Below are positions 42,731 through 51,811 of a stretch of DNA of 64,000 bases, piece after piece. The position numbers and the translations under genes are program-made. Within the stretch, counting starts at the first letter, position 1, and each line of letters opens with the position of its first letter. The notes below the pieces were generated by a model. That model saw only the letters and a program-made list of their open reading frames with translations. It was not told the DNA's origin and did not search any database. Source of the DNA: Sphingomonadaceae bacterium (lineage in GTDB: Bacteria; Pseudomonadota; Alphaproteobacteria; Sphingomonadales; Sphingomonadaceae); contig RFPL01000004.1 of assembly GCA_009926135.1 (NCBI GenBank), positions 124,001 through 188,000 of the forward strand, in the 5' to 3' direction.

Positions 42731-45297
42731 TCGACACTGCGCTGCCGCCCCCTATGGCAGACCCCGGCCCGCTTGGGCTGAGCGAGGACGCGGCCCGGGC
42801 CAGGCTGGCCGCCGAGGGGCCCAATGAACTGGCGCGCCAAGGAGGCCGATCGATCTGGCGGATCGCAGGGGAAGTACTGCGCGAACCGATGCTGGCGCTG
42901 CTGCTGGCGGCGAGCGTGATCTACCTGGCACTGGGAGACATCCACGAGGCGCTGATCCTTGCGGCCTTTGCTGTCCTGTCGACCATCATCACGGTGGTTC
43001 AGGAAAGCCGGACCGAACGCGCGCTCGAAGCCTTGCGCGACCTGACCAGTCCGCGCGCGCTGGTCATTCGCGATGGCCGCCGTCAGCGCATTGCCGGGCG
43101 CGACGTGGTGCGCGGCGATCTTCTGATCTTGGGTGAGGGCGACCGGGTGCCGGCCGACGTCTTGCTGCAAGAAAGCAATGGCCTGCAGATTGACGAGTCG
43201 CTGCTGACGGGGGAATCGGCACCGGTCTCTAAGTGTGCCGCTGCCGCTGGTGCCGATCCGGCCAGTGTCCGACCCGGGGGAGACGACCTGCCGCTGGCGT
43301 TCTCGGGCACACTTGTCGTGCGCGGCGATGGCTGCGGGGTCGTCACGGCAACAGGCGCGGCCAGCCAGATCGGGCGGATCGGGCAGCTGCTGAGCGGACT
43401 GGAGCCGGAAGCCCCGCGCCTGCGCCAGCAAACCCGTGCGCTGGTGCTGTGGTTTGCCGCTGCCGGGGCAGCGGCCAGCCTGCTGGTATTTGTGCTGTAC
43501 GGCCTTTGGCGCGGGAGCTGGCTGGAAGCCATGCTTGCTGCCATCGCGATCGGGATGTCGATGCTGCCGGAAGAGTTCCCGGTGGTGCTGACCGTGTTCA
43601 TGGCGATGGGGGCAATGCGCATGTCGCGGGAACGCGTGCTGACCCGGCGCGCGGCGGCGATCGAGACGCTGGGATCGGCAACGGTGCTATGCACCGACAA
43701 GACCGGCACCCTGACGCAGAACCGGATGCAGATTGCCGAGTTGCGTCGGCCCGATGGCACGGCCCGCCCGATTGTCCCGGGCTCGGCCATCGCGCTGGAG
43801 GATGATTTCCGGCTGCTGGTGGAACTGGGGGTCATGGCCAGCGCTCAGCAAGCGGTCGATCCGATGGAGCTGGCGTTCCATGCGCTGCACCGCGATGGCA
43901 GTCAGGCCAACGGCAATATGCCGGATGGCGAGATCGAGCGGCGCTATCCGTTGGCCCCTGATCTGCTGGCGATGACACACGTCTGGTCCAGCGGCGGGGA
44001 TGGCGAGGACCGCCTTGTCGCAACCAAGGGTGCGCCCGAAGCCATTGCCGAGCTGTGCGGCCTGAACCAGGCCGAGCGGGAGCGGGTGCAGCGCGCGGTG
44101 GATGACATGGCGGGGCGAGGTTTGCGCGTGCTGGGAGTGGCCCAGGCCAGTTGGCCCGCCGGTGCATTGCCGCACAGCCCGCGCAGCTTCGCCTTCGCAT
44201 TCCGGGGGCTGGTCGGGCTGGCCGACCCGCTGCGGCCATCGGTACCGGATGCGGTCCGGCAATGCCGCGCGGCCGGTATCCGCGTCGTCATGATCACCGG
44301 AGACTATCCGGCCACCGCCCGTGCGATCGCGCGGCAAGCCGGGATTGATGGGGAAGATGTGCTGACCGGTGACATGCTGGCCCAGCTGGACGCCCCGGCG
44401 CTTCAAGCCCGGGTCAGCTCGGCCAACGTGTTCGCCCGGATCATGCCCGAGCAGAAACTGCGGCTGGTCGAGGCGCTCAAGGCCGCCGGTGCCATTGTCG
44501 CCATGACCGGCGACGGAGTGAACGATGCCCCGTCGCTGAAAGCTGCCCATATCGGCATCGCGATGGGCGGCCGTGGTACCGATGTTGCCCGAGAGGCGTC
44601 CTCGCTAGTGCTGCTCGACGATGATTTCGGCTCGATCGTCAAGGCGATCCGGATGGGTCGACGGATCTATGACAACCTGCGCAAGGCGATGGGCTTCATT
44701 GTCGCGGTCCACATCCCGATAGCCGGGCTGGCGCTGCTGCCCCTGCTCACCGGGATGCCCCTGCTGCTGGGGCCAGTGCACATCGCTTTTCTAGAGATGA
44801 TCGTCGATCCGGTCTGCTCGATCGCATTCGAAGCGGAAGCGGAAGAGCGCGACGCTATGCGGCGTCCGCCGCGGGGGCCGGAATCAGCGCTGTTTTCGCG
44901 CGGGCTGGTGGGGTGGGCCATGGTTCAGGGACTGCTCGTTCTCGCGGTCGCCAGCGGCCTGACGACCTGGCTGTGGCACGCGGGCCTTCCAGCGGCAGAG
45001 CTGCGCACCGCAGCCTTTATCGCGCTGGTGCTGGGCATCATTGGCCTGATCATCGTCAATCGCCGCTTCGGTCAGGCAGTGGAGGCGACATTGCGGCCCA
45101 ACCGGGTGCTGATTGCGATCCTGGTGGCCGCGACCGGCCTGCTGGCTGCATCCCAGTTGGTGCCGGCTATCGCCAGCCTGTTCGAATTCAGCCGGGTTTC
45201 GGGATCAGTGCTGGCCATTATCGTCGCGGCCAGCCTCGGTTCGCTGGTGCTGCTGCAAATCATCAAGCCCCGCTGGCGCCGATGGCTGCTGGAATGA
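42727..45297 (+). CDS. P-type cation-transporting ATPase
   Basis: An 856-residue P2-like ATPase. The N-terminal cation-ATPase domain includes LSEDAARARLAAEGPNEL, followed by TGES (LLTGESAPV). The M4 motif is PEEFP, where Ca2+ pumps have PEGLP. The phosphorylation site is CTDKTGTLTQ, the nucleotide site KGAPE, and the hinge MTGDGVNDAP. The ion is not predictable; PEEFP lacks the usual Ca2+ Gly-Leu. ATG 42727 overlaps the AI-2E stop, making it the last gene of the four-gene operon. Confidence 0.9.
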   Translation: MIDTALPPPMADPGPLGLSEDAARARLAAEGPNELARQGGRSIWRIAGEVLREPMLALLLAASVIYLALGDIHEALILAAFAVLSTIITVVQESRTERALEALRDLTSPRALVIRDGRRQRIAGRDVVRGDLLILGEGDRVPADVLLQESNGLQIDESLLTGESAPVSKCAAAAGADPASVRPGGDDLPLAFSGTLVVRGDGCGVVTATGAASQIGRIGQLLSGLEPEAPRLRQQTRALVLWFAAAGAAASLLVFVLYGLWRGSWLEAMLAAIAIGMSMLPEEFPVVLTVFMAMGAMRMSRERVLTRRAAAIETLGSATVLCTDKTGTLTQNRMQIAELRRPDGTARPIVPGSAIALEDDFRLLVELGVMASAQQAVDPMELAFHALHRDGSQANGNMPDGEIERRYPLAPDLLAMTHVWSSGGDGEDRLVATKGAPEAIAELCGLNQAERERVQRAVDDMAGRGLRVLGVAQASWPAGALPHSPRSFAFAFRGLVGLADPLRPSVPDAVRQCRAAGIRVVMITGDYPATARAIARQAGIDGEDVLTGDMLAQLDAPALQARVSSANVFARIMPEQKLRLVEALKAAGAIVAMTGDGVNDAPSLKAAHIGIAMGGRGTDVAREASSLVLLDDDFGSIVKAIRMGRRIYDNLRKAMGFIVAVHIPIAGLALLPLLTGMPLLLGPVHIAFLEMIVDPVCSIAFEAEAEERDAMRRPPRGPESALFSRGLVGWAMVQGLLVLAVASGLTTWLWHAGLPAAELRTAAFIALVLGIIGLIIVNRRFGQAVEATLRPNRVLIAILVAATGLLAASQLVPAIASLFEFSRVSGSVLAIIVAASLGSLVLLQIIKPRWRRWLLE

Positions 45298-45320
45298 ACC
45301 TCGCTCACCAGAGCGGGGTT
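45297..45320 (+). terminator. Possible weak terminator after the P-type ATPase
   Basis: AACCTCGCTC and GAGCGGGGTT form a 10-bp stem (one G-T pair) around ACCA, beginning in the stop region. No T run follows, so efficiency is doubtful. Confidence 0.4.
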
Positions 45321-45378
45321 GATGGCAGCACAGCGGGGGCAATCGCGCTGGCCGAAACTTGCTTGCAGGCTTGACGAA

Positions 45379-45408
45379 GTGAACGTTATCATTTAGGTGA
45401 ACGTTCAC
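45379..45408 (+). promoter_or_regulatory. LacI-type operators before the large TonB receptor
   Basis: GTGAACGTTATC (45379-45390) and the perfect palindrome GTGAACGTTCAC (45397-45408), 18 bp apart, have the CG-centred form typical of LacI operators. The second overlaps a candidate -35 box. A related site lies at 56516. Confidence 0.7.
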
Positions 45409-45433
45409 ATTTGAAATAGGGTGCTCGTATAAG
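45404..45433 (+). promoter_or_regulatory. Candidate sigma-70 promoter of the large TonB receptor
   Basis: TTCACA (45404-45409) and TATAAG (45428-45433) with an 18-bp spacer. The -35 box lies in the operator palindrome, so repressor binding would block it. A TTGACG at 45371 has no good -10 partner. Confidence 0.45.
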
Positions 45434-45459
45434 CACGCATTTCTGGGGAGGAAGCACTG

Positions 45460-48432
45460 ATGAATGATTCGCGGAAGATCGCGTCGAAGCACCTGCTGAT
45501 TGGTGCATCCATGCTGGCACTGGGGCTGACCAGCCAGGTCGCCCAGGCGCAGGAAGCAGCCCCTGCAGACGGCGACGAGATCGTTGTTTCCGGTATTCGC
45601 GCCAGCTTGAAGGCCTCGATGGACCTCAAGCGCGATGCCCAGGGCGTGGTCGATGCGATCTCGGCCGAAGACATCGGCAAGTTCCCTGATACCAACCTGG
45701 CGGAATCGCTTCAGCGCATCACGGGCGTTTCAATCGATCGCAACAGCGGCGAAGGTTCGAAGGTCACTGTGCGCGGCTTCGGTCCGGACTTTAACCTGGT
45801 GCTGCTGAATGGCCGCCAGATGCCGGCCTCGGGCCTGGGCAGCTGCTGTGAAGCCCCGGCCTCGCGCAGCTTCGACTTTGCCAACCTGGCCTCCGAAGGA
45901 ATCGCGGCGGTCGAAGTGTACAAGTCGGGCCGCGCCTCGCTGCCGACCGGCGGGATCGGCTCGGTCATCAACATCCGCACCCCGCGTCCGCTTGATCGTC
46001 CTGGCTTCCAGGGCAGTGTCGCGGTCAAGGGTGTCTATGACCACACTTTCGAAGGCACCGAAATCACTCCGGAAGTGTCGGGCATTGTCAGCCAGACCTT
46101 TGCGGACGACAAGATTGGGATCCTGGTCAGCGGTTCCTACCAGAAGCGCAAGGCCAGCCTGGCGCAATTCAATGCGGGCTGGCGCGAAGGCTACCTGGGC
46201 AATGAAAACAACTGGGGCTCGCTGCCGGTCGATGCCAATGACTGGCGCGGCAACTTTGCCCAGACCCAGAACCGTCCCAACGCGACCACTGTCTACCAGG
46301 TGACGCAGAACGCCGGGTATGACTTCACCGATATCGAGCGTGAGCGGATCAACGGCCAGGTCGTGCTGCAGGTGAAGCCGACCGACACCCTGTCGGCGGT
46401 GATCGATTACACCTATTCGCAGAACACCATCGACGCCCGCACCAACAGCATCGGCGTGTGGTTCAACCACAACAACACCTCCAGCAGCTGGACCAATGGC
46501 CCGGCCGCCGGCCCGAACTTCTATTCGGAAGCCTTCGGCGCGGGTGAGGGCAAGGACCTGGCGATCACGGGTGCGGTGGCCAAGAACCGCAGCATCAACC
46601 AGTCGATTGGCGGCAACCTCAAGTGGGATGGACCGGGCGGCCTGCGGCTTGAACTTGATGGCCACCACTCGACCGCCGAAAGCAAGCCGACCTCGCCCTA
46701 TGGCAGCAACATTGCTGTTGGCAGCGCAATCTTCGGTGTGCGTAATCAGAAGGTCGACTTCACCACTGAAATGCCGGTGATCTCGGTCAATATGTATCCG
46801 GGTTCGGAAATCAACGCCGCCAACATCCGCCCGGCCGGCAATGCCTTCCGCAACGCCTACATGAAGGACGAAATCAACGAAGTCGCCTTCCGCGGCGGCT
46901 GGGACTTCGATGCCTCGGTAATCGACAGCCTCGATTTCGGGGTGACCTATACCGAGAACAAGGTGATCTCGCAGTACGGCTTCCTGCAGAGCGACAGCTG
47001 GGGCGGCACGCTGACCGCGGCGCAGACCCCGGATGATATCTATACCCTGACCGGTCTTCCCGATCGCCTCGCCGGGATGGAAGGGTCGAACGGCGCCGGG
47101 ATCATTCCGAACTACTTCCAGATCGACACGACCCGCTTGATCTCGCTGCTGGATCAGCAGGTTGGGGTCTGCCGTACGCCTTGGACCGGCAAGCCGATCC
47201 CCGGCACCTGCTTGGCGCAGTTCACCACCGATCGCCGGATCGAGGAAAAGACCTGGTCACCGTTCCTGCAGACCAAGCACAGCTTTGACCTGGGCACTGC
47301 CCGCGCCAACCTGCGCCTGGGCGTGCGGTACGAAAAGACCAAGATCCAATCCTCGGCGCTCGTGCCCATCCCGACGGGCACCAGCTGGGTGGCCGACAAC
47401 GAAATCGGCCTGATCTTCGGCAACCAGTCGGACTATACGACCCTGAAGGGTGAGTACGACAACTGGCTGCCGGCCTTCGACTTCGATGTGGCCGTGGGTT
47501 CGGACATCCGGTTGCGCGCATCCTACAGCCACACCATTACCCGCCCCGACTATGCCAGCATGCAGGGCGGTATCACGGTCGGCCAGCCGCTGCGTCCGGG
47601 TGGCGGCAGCACTGCCGGCAGCGGCAATCCCGGCCTGATCCCCTACAAGTCGAAGAACATCGATCTTTCGGCTGAATGGTACTACGGGAATGAAAGCTAC
47701 CTCTCGGTTGGTTACTTCAACAAGAAGGTCAGCAACTTCATCGCCAACACCACGGTCCAGGGGCCGCTGTTCAACCTGACCAACCCGGCCACCGGTGCGG
47801 CGGTGCAGGCAGCACGCACGGCACTTGGCGGCAGCCCAGGCTTTGCTGCGATCCTGGCCTATCTGGCGGTCAACAATCCCAGCGTGGTTGAATTCAGCAA
47901 CGGCGTGCCGCGCGGCGTGCTGGGCCGACCAAGCGATCCGGCGGTGCAGTTCACCATTACCCGTCCGGGCAACAGCACTCAGGTGGCTGCGCTCAGCGGT
48001 TGGGAATTCGCCGTCCAGCACAGCTTCTGGGAAACCGGCTTCGGGGCGCAGTTGAACTACACGATCGTCAACAGCGATACGAAGTTCGACAACACCCTGC
48101 GCTACACCGCCACCCAGTTCGCGGTGAACGGGGTCAGCGACAGCGCCAACGCCGTGCTTTACTATGACAAGAACGGCTTCCAGGCCCGTGTCGCCTACAA
48201 CTGGCGCGATGGTTTCCTGAGCGGCTATGGCTTCGATCCCTATTACATCGATGCCTATGGCCAGTTCGATGTCAGCGCGAGCTGGGAGTTCAAGAAGGGG
48301 ATGACTGTCTTCGTCGAAGGCATCAACATCACCAAGGCGGATCGTCGCGGCCACATGCGCAACGACCAGACGGTCTTCTTCGCGGCACCGGGCTATGCCC
48401 GCTACGCGGCAGGCTTCCGTTACAGCTTCTGA
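45460..48432 (+). CDS. TonB-dependent receptor (TIGR01782-type, carbohydrate locus)
   Basis: A 990-residue outer-membrane receptor. The signal peptide ends AQA. A TonB box-like EIVVSGIRASLKASMDLKRDA follows, then the plug with IGKFPDTNLAESLQRITGVSI, and a large barrel ending FRYSF. This form is typical of Caulobacterales, Xanthomonadales and Sphingomonadales oligosaccharide receptors. Two adjacent Cys at residues 129-130 and a CRTPW...GTC loop near residue 570 are unusual and suggest disulfides. GGGGAGG at 45445-45451 supports ATG 45460. Two operators lie upstream, and a strong terminator follows at 48466. Confidence 0.93.
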   Translation: MNDSRKIASKHLLIGASMLALGLTSQVAQAQEAAPADGDEIVVSGIRASLKASMDLKRDAQGVVDAISAEDIGKFPDTNLAESLQRITGVSIDRNSGEGSKVTVRGFGPDFNLVLLNGRQMPASGLGSCCEAPASRSFDFANLASEGIAAVEVYKSGRASLPTGGIGSVINIRTPRPLDRPGFQGSVAVKGVYDHTFEGTEITPEVSGIVSQTFADDKIGILVSGSYQKRKASLAQFNAGWREGYLGNENNWGSLPVDANDWRGNFAQTQNRPNATTVYQVTQNAGYDFTDIERERINGQVVLQVKPTDTLSAVIDYTYSQNTIDARTNSIGVWFNHNNTSSSWTNGPAAGPNFYSEAFGAGEGKDLAITGAVAKNRSINQSIGGNLKWDGPGGLRLELDGHHSTAESKPTSPYGSNIAVGSAIFGVRNQKVDFTTEMPVISVNMYPGSEINAANIRPAGNAFRNAYMKDEINEVAFRGGWDFDASVIDSLDFGVTYTENKVISQYGFLQSDSWGGTLTAAQTPDDIYTLTGLPDRLAGMEGSNGAGIIPNYFQIDTTRLISLLDQQVGVCRTPWTGKPIPGTCLAQFTTDRRIEEKTWSPFLQTKHSFDLGTARANLRLGVRYEKTKIQSSALVPIPTGTSWVADNEIGLIFGNQSDYTTLKGEYDNWLPAFDFDVAVGSDIRLRASYSHTITRPDYASMQGGITVGQPLRPGGGSTAGSGNPGLIPYKSKNIDLSAEWYYGNESYLSVGYFNKKVSNFIANTTVQGPLFNLTNPATGAAVQAARTALGGSPGFAAILAYLAVNNPSVVEFSNGVPRGVLGRPSDPAVQFTITRPGNSTQVAALSGWEFAVQHSFWETGFGAQLNYTIVNSDTKFDNTLRYTATQFAVNGVSDSANAVLYYDKNGFQARVAYNWRDGFLSGYGFDPYYIDAYGQFDVSASWEFKKGMTVFVEGINITKADRRGHMRNDQTVFFAAPGYARYAAGFRYSF

Positions 48433-48465
48433 TGACAGCAAGCTGATCCTGCCTGGCTAAGTTGA

Positions 48466-48503
48466 AGAGAGCCGCACTGCTTGCCGGTGCGGCTCTCTTT
48501 CTT
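48466..48503 (+). terminator. Strong intrinsic terminator after the TonB receptor
   Basis: A 12-bp stem AGAGAGCCGCAC/GTGCGGCTCTCT with a 9-base loop and a following TTCTT. It lies between the receptor and the halogenase operon, so expression of the latter needs read-through or its own promoter in the 35 bases that remain. Confidence 0.88.
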
Positions 48504-48538
48504 CATGTTGCGGCAGGCAGAGCGATGGTGACAAGGCA

Positions 48539-50077
48539 ATGGACGGTCCGATCCGGCAAGTGGTAATCGTGGGCGGCGGCACGGCTGGCTGGCTCGCCGC
48601 CTGCCTGCTCAAGGCCCGGCTCCCCGCGCTGGATGTCACCCTGGTCGAATCGCCTGACATCCCCACCATCGGCGTCGGTGAAGGCACCTGGCCCACCATG
48701 CGAGAAACCCTGGCTGCGATCGGGATCGGCGAGGCCGAGTTCCTGAGCGAATGCGATGCCGCCTTCAAGCAAGGTTCGCGCTTTGATGGCTGGGTCAGTG
48801 GGGCGGCCGACGATACCTACCTTCACCCATTTACCCTGCCACCCGCAGGAGAGCTGCGTGATCTGCTGGCTGCCTGGCAGCAGGTTGCACCCGATCAGCC
48901 TTTTGCCAGCGCAATGACGCCGCAAGGCGCGATCTGCGCCGCCGGCCTGGCACCGCGGCAGCGGGCCATGCCGGACTATGCTGGGGCGTTGAATTACGCC
49001 TACCACCTCGATGCCGGGAAGTTCGCGGGCCTGCTCGCGCGCCACGCCACCAGGCGGCTGGGCGTGCGCCATGTCAGTGCGGAGGTGATTGGCACCCGCC
49101 CGGGCGCCAATGGCGATATCGCGGCGGTGCTGCTGCGCGGCGGCGACGAACTGGCGGGTGACCTGTTCATCGATTGCACTGGTCAGGCGGCGCTGTTGAT
49201 CGGCCAGCATTGCCAGGTTGAATGGGTCGACCGCTCGGACGTGTCGTTCAACGATCGCGCGCTTGCGGCGCAGATCCCCGTCCTGCCCGGCAGCCCAGTT
49301 GCGGCCCAGACTGTAGCGACGGCCCATGCCGCCGGCTGGCTGTGGGATATCGCCTTACCGACCCGCCGGGGGATTGGCTGTGTTTACAGCTCCTGGTTCC
49401 TGTCTGACGATGCAGCCGCAGAGATCCTGCAGGACTATATCCGGGATAAGGTGCCGGGGGCCGATGCCGCCGCAGTGCAGCCGCGCCGGCTGGCCTTCAG
49501 GACCGGGCACCGCGCAAGGTTCTGGCACGGGAACTGCCTGGCAATCGGATTGTCGGCCGGGTTCATCGAGCCGCTTGAAGCATCGGCAATCGTGTTGATC
49601 GAACTTTCACTCCGCCGCCTGACCGAGGCATTCCCGGCCGACCGGACGGAAATGGACTTGCTGGCGCGGCGCTTCAACGAACTGTTCTTGCAGCGTTGGG
49701 ACCGGATCGTCGAATTCCTGAAACTGCACTATGTCCTCAGCCGCCGCAGCGAACCCTATTGGCAGGCGCAGCGCGATCCGGCGACTGTTCCGGAACGGCT
49801 GCAGGAAAGTCTCGCGCTATGGCGCCATCATCCCCCGTCAGCGCGCGATTTCCCGGATTTCGAGGAAATCTTCCCTGCCGCCAGCCAGCAATTTGTGCTT
49901 TACGGCATGGGCTTTGCGCTGCCGTCGGCGGCAACCGTGCCCTCGGCTGCGGCGCTGGGCCGGTTGGCCGAAGTGCGCGATCGGGCGCGGGCGATGTGCG
50001 CCGCTTTGCCCGAAACCCGCGCCTATCTCGATGCCATCGCCGCTTCCCAGCATGAAAGACAAGTCGCCGCACTATGA
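48539..50077 (+). CDS. Flavin-dependent tryptophan halogenase-family protein, paralogue 1
   Basis: A 512-residue PrnA-family protein. The FAD motif GGGTAGW is at residues 10-18 (with VVIVG before it). The conserved Lys is in DAAFKQG (near residue 80), and the second FAD block is [13 protein letters not shown] with the catalytic-type Glu. The halogenase W-x-W-x-I-P signature reads GWLWDIALP, so the Pro after Ile is displaced. A flavin reductase is not adjacent. It is coupled to SapC by ATGA. The halogenation target is unknown; related proteins beside TonB receptors (BrvH, Xcc4156) act on indoles in vitro. Confidence 0.85.
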   Translation: MDGPIRQVVIVGGGTAGWLAACLLKARLPALDVTLVESPDIPTIGVGEGTWPTMRETLAAIGIGEAEFLSECDAAFKQGSRFDGWVSGAADDTYLHPFTLPPAGELRDLLAAWQQVAPDQPFASAMTPQGAICAAGLAPRQRAMPDYAGALNYAYHLDAGKFAGLLARHATRRLGVRHVSAEVIGTRPGANGDIAAVLLRGGDELAGDLFIDCTGQAALLIGQHCQVEWVDRSDVSFNDRALAAQIPVLPGSPVAAQTVATAHAAGWLWDIALPTRRGIGCVYSSWFLSDDAAAEILQDYIRDKVPGADAAAVQPRRLAFRTGHRARFWHGNCLAIGLSAGFIEPLEASAIVLIELSLRRLTEAFPADRTEMDLLARRFNELFLQRWDRIVEFLKLHYVLSRRSEPYWQAQRDPATVPERLQESLALWRHHPPSARDFPDFEEIFPAASQQFVLYGMGFALPSAATVPSAAALGRLAEVRDRARAMCAALPETRAYLDAIAASQHERQVAAL

Positions 50078-50793
50078 CCAGCCACCAGATTCTGAACTTC
50101 GCCGATCATGCCGCGCTGCGGGTCCGGGCCGATGCTGCTGCCGAACTGGGTGACGGCGTGATGTCGTGCCTGGTGGTTCCGGCCGAATTCCGCCGCCTGG
50201 CCTGCGAATATCCGGTCCTGTTCCGGTATGATGGGGAAGCGCGCGCCTTTTCCGCCCTGGCCCTGTTCGGGTTCGAGGCGGGCGAAAACCTCTATCTTGA
50301 TGAAGCGCATTGGGATGCTTCGTGCCGCCCCTTTGCCATGGCGGTGCAGCCGTTCCTGGTGGGCCGGCCGCGCGATGGGCAGGGACCGGCTCAGGTCCAT
50401 ATCGACATGGCCCACCCGCGCGTGACGCAGGCTGGCAGCGAAGGCGTGCGCCTGTTCGACGATGCCGGTCAACCCAGTCCGTATCTCGAGGAAGTGGCCG
50501 GGATGCTGGGCGCACTAGACGAAGGCTATCAGGCCAGCGGCGAATTCTATGCCGCACTCGACCGCCATGACCTGCTTGAACCGTTTTCGATGGACGTGTC
50601 GCTGGACAACGGCGCCAGCCACCGCCTGGTCGGCTATCACCTGGTGAACGAGGAACGGCTGCGCGCGCTGGATCCGGCAGCACTGGCCGAACTGCACAGT
50701 GCCGGCCAGCTGGAGCCGATCTACATGTCACTCACCTCGCTCGGCAATCTGGGCAAGCTGGTGCGGCGCAAGAACCGGCGGACGAATGGCTGA
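50074..50793 (+). CDS. SapC family protein
   Basis: A 239-residue cytoplasmic protein of the SapC family, seen from the blocks [31 protein letters not shown] and [13 protein letters not shown]. Family function is not established; the name comes from S-layer-associated loci in Campylobacter. In sphingomonads and caulobacters it repeatedly accompanies halogenase-like proteins and TonB receptors. It overlaps halogenase 1 by ATGA and the cupin gene by eight bases. Confidence 0.87.
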   Translation: MTSHQILNFADHAALRVRADAAAELGDGVMSCLVVPAEFRRLACEYPVLFRYDGEARAFSALALFGFEAGENLYLDEAHWDASCRPFAMAVQPFLVGRPRDGQGPAQVHIDMAHPRVTQAGSEGVRLFDDAGQPSPYLEEVAGMLGALDEGYQASGEFYAALDRHDLLEPFSMDVSLDNGASHRLVGYHLVNEERLRALDPAALAELHSAGQLEPIYMSLTSLGNLGKLVRRKNRRTNG

Positions 50794-51811
50794 GACTGCC
50801 GCCCTACTGGCCGATCTGCCTAAAGTTGCCGAGGAAGCGGTTACACCGGCTGGGCTGGATGCCCGGTTGCAGGGGGCTGACCAGCCGTTCGTCGTGCGCG
50901 GATTGGCCGCGGACTGGCCGCTGGTCCGCGCCGGGCAAGAGAGTGCCGACGCGGCTCGCGACTACCTTGTCGGGCTCAGCCGCGAGACGAAGCTCACGGG
51001 TACCATCGGCGAACCGGGCACCGGCGACCGGCTGTTCTACAACGCGGCGATGGGCATGAACTTTCGCACCGCGCAGGGTCCACTGGATGGCTTTCTCAAG
51101 CTGATGGCCCAGGCTGAAAACGATCCCGACGGCCGGACCATCTACCTCTCCTCGATCGACATGCGCCAGTATTTCACCGGGCTGGCAGAGGCGAATGGCT
51201 TGCCGCTTGGCGAACGCCGTCCGCTGGAATCGATCTGGATCGGCACCCGCACGCGCATCGCCGCGCACAATGACGTGCCGGACAACCTGGCGATCTGCGC
51301 GGTTGGCAAGCGGCGCTTTACGCTGTTCCCGCCTGAACAGTTCGCCAACCTCTACCCGGGGCCGCTGGAGAACACGCCGGCCGGCCGCCCGGTTTCGATG
51401 GTCGACCTGCGGCAGCCCGACTTAGCCGCGTATCCGCGCTTTCGCGAGGCCCTCGCTCAGGCCCAGGTTGCCGAGCTGGAGCCGGGCGATGCGCTGTTCA
51501 TCCCGTCGCTGTGGTGGCACCATGTCGAAGGATTGGCGCCGTTCAACGTGCTGGTGAACTACTGGTGGCGCGATGCCCCCCACTATCTTGGCAAACCCGA
51601 AGACGCCCTGTTCCACGCGATCCTGGCGCTGCGCGACTTGCCAGAGGCTGACAAGGCCCGTTGGCGCGACCTGTTCGATCATTATGTCTTTGCCAATGGA
51701 GCAGCTGTGACCCAGCACTTGCCTTCCGCGGCGCGCGGTATCCTTGCGCCGCTGACCCCCGAAACCGCGGGACAAATCAAAGCCCACCTGCTGCGGAGCC
51801 TGTCGCGATGA
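50786..51811 (+). CDS. Cupin-like (JmjC-type) Fe(II)/2-oxoglutarate oxygenase-like protein
   Basis: A 341-residue cupin_8 protein. PFVVRGLAADWPL opens the domain. The metal triad can be placed as H-x-D in AHNDVPDNLA (near residue 160) and the distal His in LWWHHVEGLAPFNVLVNYWW. This form is seen in FIH1-like hydroxylases and tRNA wybutosine proteins. Its work in halogenase loci is unknown, and hydroxylation of a neighbour or peptide is possible. ATG 50786 overlaps sapC, and the stop overlaps halogenase 2 (ATGA). Confidence 0.82.
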   Translation: MAETAALLADLPKVAEEAVTPAGLDARLQGADQPFVVRGLAADWPLVRAGQESADAARDYLVGLSRETKLTGTIGEPGTGDRLFYNAAMGMNFRTAQGPLDGFLKLMAQAENDPDGRTIYLSSIDMRQYFTGLAEANGLPLGERRPLESIWIGTRTRIAAHNDVPDNLAICAVGKRRFTLFPPEQFANLYPGPLENTPAGRPVSMVDLRQPDLAAYPRFREALAQAQVAELEPGDALFIPSLWWHHVEGLAPFNVLVNYWWRDAPHYLGKPEDALFHAILALRDLPEADKARWRDLFDHYVFANGAAVTQHLPSAARGILAPLTPETAGQIKAHLLRSLSR

